From positions 186,001-250,000 of IMG/VR virus record IMGVR_UViG_3300020442_000005: DNA of 64,000 nucleotides; one strand, written 5' to 3'. Below the pieces are notes generated by a model. The model saw only the letters and a list, made by a program, of their open reading frames with translations. It did not search any database and had not been told where the DNA came from. Shown piece after piece: positions 61,403 to 64,000 of this stretch. The position numbers and the translations under genes were made by a program. How positions within the stretch are numbered: the first letter of the stretch is position 1; each line of letters begins with the position of its first letter. This stretch comes from a virus.

Positions 61403-61431
61403 GTGTAATCATATGACCAGTGTGGTAAATT
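61403..61431 (+). promoter_or_regulatory. TGTA-class promoter with 5' stem-loop leader
   Basis: GTGTAA at 61403-61408 and TAAATT at 61426-61431, spacer 17 bp, followed by a GTAAG/CTTAC stem-loop (61438-61454) with a poly-A loop. Confidence 0.75.
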
Positions 61432-61437
61432 ATATAT

Positions 61438-61454
61438 GTAAGAAAAAAACTTAC
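61438..61454 (+). promoter_or_regulatory. 5' UTR stem-loop
   Basis: GTAAG and CTTAC form a perfect 5-bp stem over seven A residues at the predicted mRNA 5' end. Here it does not cover the ribosome site, which is 20 bases further on. Confidence 0.5.
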
Positions 61455-61484
61455 ACCTACTAAACCTAGTTCAATGGAGAAACC

Positions 61485-62327
61485 ATGAATACAATTAAAA
61501 TGCTCAATCCCGAGACAAATGAAGTCTCAAACGTCCCAGCTGTACAAGTAACAGATTATCTCGTTTCCGGCTGGATCATCACTGAAGGCGCGCTTACTGA
61601 ATGGTGGGAAACCCAAGGCAAAGAAATCTATGATGACGAGCCTACGGAAACTTACTACGAAGAGGACGTCGACGCCAACGAAGCAATCGATCGCGATTTT
61701 GCGGCTGCTGTCTTTGAAGACGAGACGGACCAAGCTCCGGAGCATACCAAAGAAAATGTTATCCAGGCTCTTCTCGACAACAACATTCTCAATGCGGCTG
61801 TTGCTCACCTTGGCGACTTGCAAACTGCTGACGAGCTAGCTGCTGGCGTGACTAGTCACAATAACGGCGCCGGCTTCTCAGCCGCATATGCGCGCACCGG
61901 TCGTCGATTGTGGCAATGGGTTACTGGTAAAGACGCTAAGTCGATGGAAGAACGTTGGGACAAGAAGTGTCTCAGCCATACTCGAGCCAACGCAGCTTTT
62001 CAGCGCCAAGTTCGCAACTATGATTTTGATACGGCTGTAGAGCTGGCAAGATATGTTTGTTCGTTTCACTGGCGTCAACTGTCTCATATTCTTGAGCCTG
62101 ATTTCGCAGGAATGGATCTACCAAAAGTGGATGAGAAAAAGCGAAACAACTTCGTGCCATCAAAGTGGCTTGATATTACCGGTGCAAAAGTGCTAACAAT
62201 CAAAGGCAACGGTACACAAATCTTGTGGGACAGCCGAAAGATCTGGCTTCCTTCTAGCCAGTTTAAGAATGCAAACGGTAAGATGAGTATTCCTATGTGG
62301 TTGGCTCAGAAGAATGACATGATTTAA
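61485..62327 (+). CDS. Hypothetical protein
   Basis: 280 aa. Residues 45-85 are very acidic (EDVDANEAIDRDFAAAVFED). The C-terminal two thirds contain AYARTGRRLWQWVTGKD and FNVPSK-like basic patches, with ILWDSRKIWLPSSQFKN near the end. It may be a nucleic-acid-binding protein. Own promoter and terminator, C-rich codons. Unrecognised. Confidence 0.58.
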   Translation: MNTIKMLNPETNEVSNVPAVQVTDYLVSGWIITEGALTEWWETQGKEIYDDEPTETYYEEDVDANEAIDRDFAAAVFEDETDQAPEHTKENVIQALLDNNILNAAVAHLGDLQTADELAAGVTSHNNGAGFSAAYARTGRRLWQWVTGKDAKSMEERWDKKCLSHTRANAAFQRQVRNYDFDTAVELARYVCSFHWRQLSHILEPDFAGMDLPKVDEKKRNNFVPSKWLDITGAKVLTIKGNGTQILWDSRKIWLPSSQFKNANGKMSIPMWLAQKNDMI

Positions 62328-62349
62328 GGATCGACTTGTTCTGTCGACG

Positions 62350-62375
62350 GGAGGTGCTTGCACCTCCTTTTTTAT
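62350..62375 (+). terminator. Rho-independent terminator
   Basis: GGAGGTGC and GCACCTCC form an 8-bp stem (the innermost pair likely opens) followed by TTTTTTTATT, 22 bp after the 280-aa gene. Confidence 0.87.
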
Positions 62376-62407
62376 TATGGTTTTCATATACTTTTGTCCT
62401 CAAACTG

Positions 62408-62417
62408 TATAATTATA
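62408..62417 (+). promoter_or_regulatory. Palindromic TATAATTATA element (candidate late promoter)
   Basis: Exact copy after the terminator and 28 bp before a leader-bearing gene. No -35 is found at 17 bp. Confidence 0.57.
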
Positions 62418-62445
62418 CTTTGTTAATGATGGGCTGAGATGTTTC

Positions 62446-63252
62446 ATGAAAAATTATGTTTTAAGAAAAATCATATCAAATTTGATTGTTGAGAACTTTA
62501 AGGTCAGAGGTTATATAAAGCCGGCTGAGAGTTTTCACTCCCTTGGCGAATTACAGGCCATGGCAAATTATGTTTTAAATCTTCAGCGTGCTGGCTATGA
62601 CGCGAGGGATAAAAATTCTGGACTGTTATTGAATTTGCTCTACGAATATATGCCCCATATTGAAGACGATATAGAAAGATACGGTGCGAGATTTGACATA
62701 ACAAATGTATATAACTTTTTAGAAGATTTTGCAAACCATCGAGTCTGGTCCTTTGAAGACCAGTTTGGCCAATATTTCCCGGACATAGGTAGTTTAAGAT
62801 TCTCGTATTTTTATTCTAGGGGAGACATGGAACCATATGTGCTTCTGGATGAGAACTACACAAAGCAATTGTATGGATCCACAGATAATGTATACACTGT
62901 GAAACATTATACTACCGAAGCTGGATTGCAAAACATAGAAGCATCAATCCAAACTGGAAAACCTTTTGATATATCATGCTTCACTGCCATGAAAAAGGAA
63001 TACTTTGACAAGAAATCAAATATTTTATTGACGCTCAAAGGTAACGTGAGGGCTGGCTTTAGATCTGACGTAAAATCTTTTGCTGTCGACAACGGTAGGA
63101 GAGCATGCAACTTATTTAGACTCGGATATCCGGGGGAAGAAACAAATATCTGCGAAAACTTAGATGGATGCGAAGACAATGCTACGTCTATTTGGAATGA
63201 ATATATCGCGACACCATTAGAAATTATCAAAGTAGAGGTATTAAACAGATGA
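62446..63252 (+). CDS. Leader-bearing virion-type protein
   Basis: 268 aa. N-terminus MKNYVLRKIISNLIVENFK is leader-like (LIVEN). The C-terminal half has VYTVKHYTTEAGLQNIEASI, PFDISCFTAMKKEYF, NILLTLKGNVRAGFRSDVKS and NICENLDGCED. The order (a Tyr/His-Thr start, a Ser-Cys-Phe-Thr strand, then a late acidic motif) loosely recalls ADP-ribosyltransferase folds such as T4 Alt, but this is a weak suggestion. Confidence 0.6.
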   Translation: MKNYVLRKIISNLIVENFKVRGYIKPAESFHSLGELQAMANYVLNLQRAGYDARDKNSGLLLNLLYEYMPHIEDDIERYGARFDITNVYNFLEDFANHRVWSFEDQFGQYFPDIGSLRFSYFYSRGDMEPYVLLDENYTKQLYGSTDNVYTVKHYTTEAGLQNIEASIQTGKPFDISCFTAMKKEYFDKKSNILLTLKGNVRAGFRSDVKSFAVDNGRRACNLFRLGYPGEETNICENLDGCEDNATSIWNEYIATPLEIIKVEVLNR

Positions 63253-63605
63253 GAACATGGAAACCATTATTTTTTGAAAACAGTTCGCTGCCATTGATTC
63301 TTTCCGTAGTGGCGCCAATTGATATCGGAGCTATCACACTTGGACCATTCGTATTTTCGCGTGGAGAAATGTCTGAGGTCACTAAAAATCATGAAGCAAT
63401 CCATTGGCAGCAATATATAGAAACCGGGATTATTGGTTTTGTGTTGCTATACTTGCTTTACTGGGTGATTGGTTTGATAAAATACAGAGATGGACAAAAG
63501 GCATACTACCAGATACCCTTTGAACAAGAGGCATATGAAAATCACGAGGATATGGAATATTGCCTAACCAGAAAAAGATATGAATGGTTCCGGAGAAGCA
63601 TCTAA
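63249..63605 (+). CDS. Membrane protein with HExxH motif
   Basis: 118 aa. HEAIHWQQYIETG carries a zinc-peptidase HExxH signature, followed by a membrane span (IIGFVLLYLLYWVIGLI) and FEQEAYENHED, where a third ligand Glu could lie. It may be a small metalloprotease. Overlaps the upstream gene by 4 nt and the next by one base. Confidence 0.6.
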   Translation: MRTWKPLFFENSSLPLILSVVAPIDIGAITLGPFVFSRGEMSEVTKNHEAIHWQQYIETGIIGFVLLYLLYWVIGLIKYRDGQKAYYQIPFEQEAYENHEDMEYCLTRKRYEWFRRSI

Positions 63606-64000
63606 TGTGGCAGCTAAGAAAATACATACGGAATTTATTGTTTGAAAATTTATCAGACGCAACTATTCCACCTCCACCAAAGGAATCAATCGAAGAGTTA
63701 AGTTCGGTTATTAACCAGTACTACGACCGTGTTAACGATGATTCTGTTCAGTACGATTTAGACGAAAGGATGGAATTGCTGTTTAACGAAGTGGTCGAAA
63801 AGAACAGTGGGGAAAACGTTGTTGAATATGTCAAGGAACTAAAGACGCATCCACTGGAAATAGTGTCAGCACTCAAGGAATACTTTGCAAGAAAAAGACC
63901 CGAAGATGTCGCCGCAGATTTTGGTATTGACTGGAAGAGTGATAGCGTTGATATGAAAACTATTAACAACAGTTATTCATATCCATCCGGTCACACTGCT
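63605..64000 (+). CDS. Leader-bearing PAP2-type phosphatase (partial, cut by window end)
   Basis: At least 132 aa, open at the right edge. The leader is MWQLRKYIRNLLFENLSDA. Near residue 98 comes KEYFARKRP, an exact K-x6-RP (PAP2 motif 1), and the window ends in SYPSGHTA, PAP2 motif 2 with the catalytic His. The third motif lies beyond the edge. PAP2 enzymes remove phosphate from lipids or other small molecules, usually at membranes. No membrane span is seen so far. A leader-tagged phosphatase suggests delivery with the virion (inference). Confidence 0.75.
   Translation, partial: MWQLRKYIRNLLFENLSDATIPPPPKESIEELSSVINQYYDRVNDDSVQYDLDERMELLFNEVVEKNSGENVVEYVKELKTHPLEIVSALKEYFARKRPEDVAADFGIDWKSDSVDMKTINNSYSYPSGHTA

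Overview
This window is a gene-dense stretch of a large tailed bacteriophage (Caudoviricetes) genome. The evidence is short overlapping genes with little spacing, many small unrecognised ORFs, a family C DNA polymerase next to nucleotide-metabolism genes, a tRNA cluster, a phage-type GroEL, and many proteins that look like virion components. The DNA is AT-rich. Lipobox signal peptides and a spanin-like protein suggest a Gram-negative host. I cannot name host or phage genus from sequence alone. Both ends cut a gene.

Layout. 1-5.4 kb: DnaE-type polymerase (partial), a thymidylate synthase/dCMP hydroxymethylase family enzyme, a DUF6378-like protein, dUTPase, a sugar-nucleotide epimerase, a DHH phosphoesterase and dCMP deaminase. 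5.4-17.1 kb: a virion-type block with an 822-aa protein, an Fe/Mn superoxide dismutase-like protein, an acidic scaffold-like protein, a holin/spanin-like pair, a PCD-fold protein, a GNAT-like protein and a ParB-like protein. 17.1-24 kb: a PD-(D/E)XK nuclease, GroEL, a sigma factor without region 4.2 followed by a separate HTH protein, peptide deformylase and small genes. 24-27.1 kb: a minus-strand block of five virion-type genes. 27.2-32.4 kb: UV endonuclease, duplicated small proteins, SH3/KOW-like proteins, a T5orf172 protein and a short DnaJ. 32.4-38.8 kb: metK, a QueF-like gene, full-length metH and ahcY. 38.9-44.7 kb: an MBD4-like DNA glycosylase, six clear tRNAs with odd RNA elements, a cysteine synthase-like enzyme, small membrane proteins and a GIY-YIG protein. 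44.7-58.1 kb: virion-type proteins mixed with a HAD phosphatase, three tandem lipoproteins, an amidohydrolase and small genes. 58.1-64 kb: a minus-strand methyltransferase, small early-type genes, then more leader-bearing proteins ending in a PAP2-type phosphatase cut by the window edge.

Three systems stand out. (1) About 17 proteins begin with a similar amphipathic leader (pattern MKxTKxQLRRIIRxxxxxLLxE) that ends in an [LI]-x-E site like the T4 prohead-protease consensus. It is joined to unrelated domains (GNAT, ParB-like, nuclease-like, PAP2, membrane), which suggests a leader that loads cargo into the virion. (2) metK, metH and ahcY sit together and encode every step of the activated methyl cycle apart from the methyltransferases that use AdoMet. 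One such enzyme is encoded at 58.1 kb. (3) Two promoter classes separate by gene type. An NTGTA -35 spaced 17 bp from a -10 precedes non-virion genes. A palindromic TATAATTATA, mostly without a -35, precedes virion-type genes.
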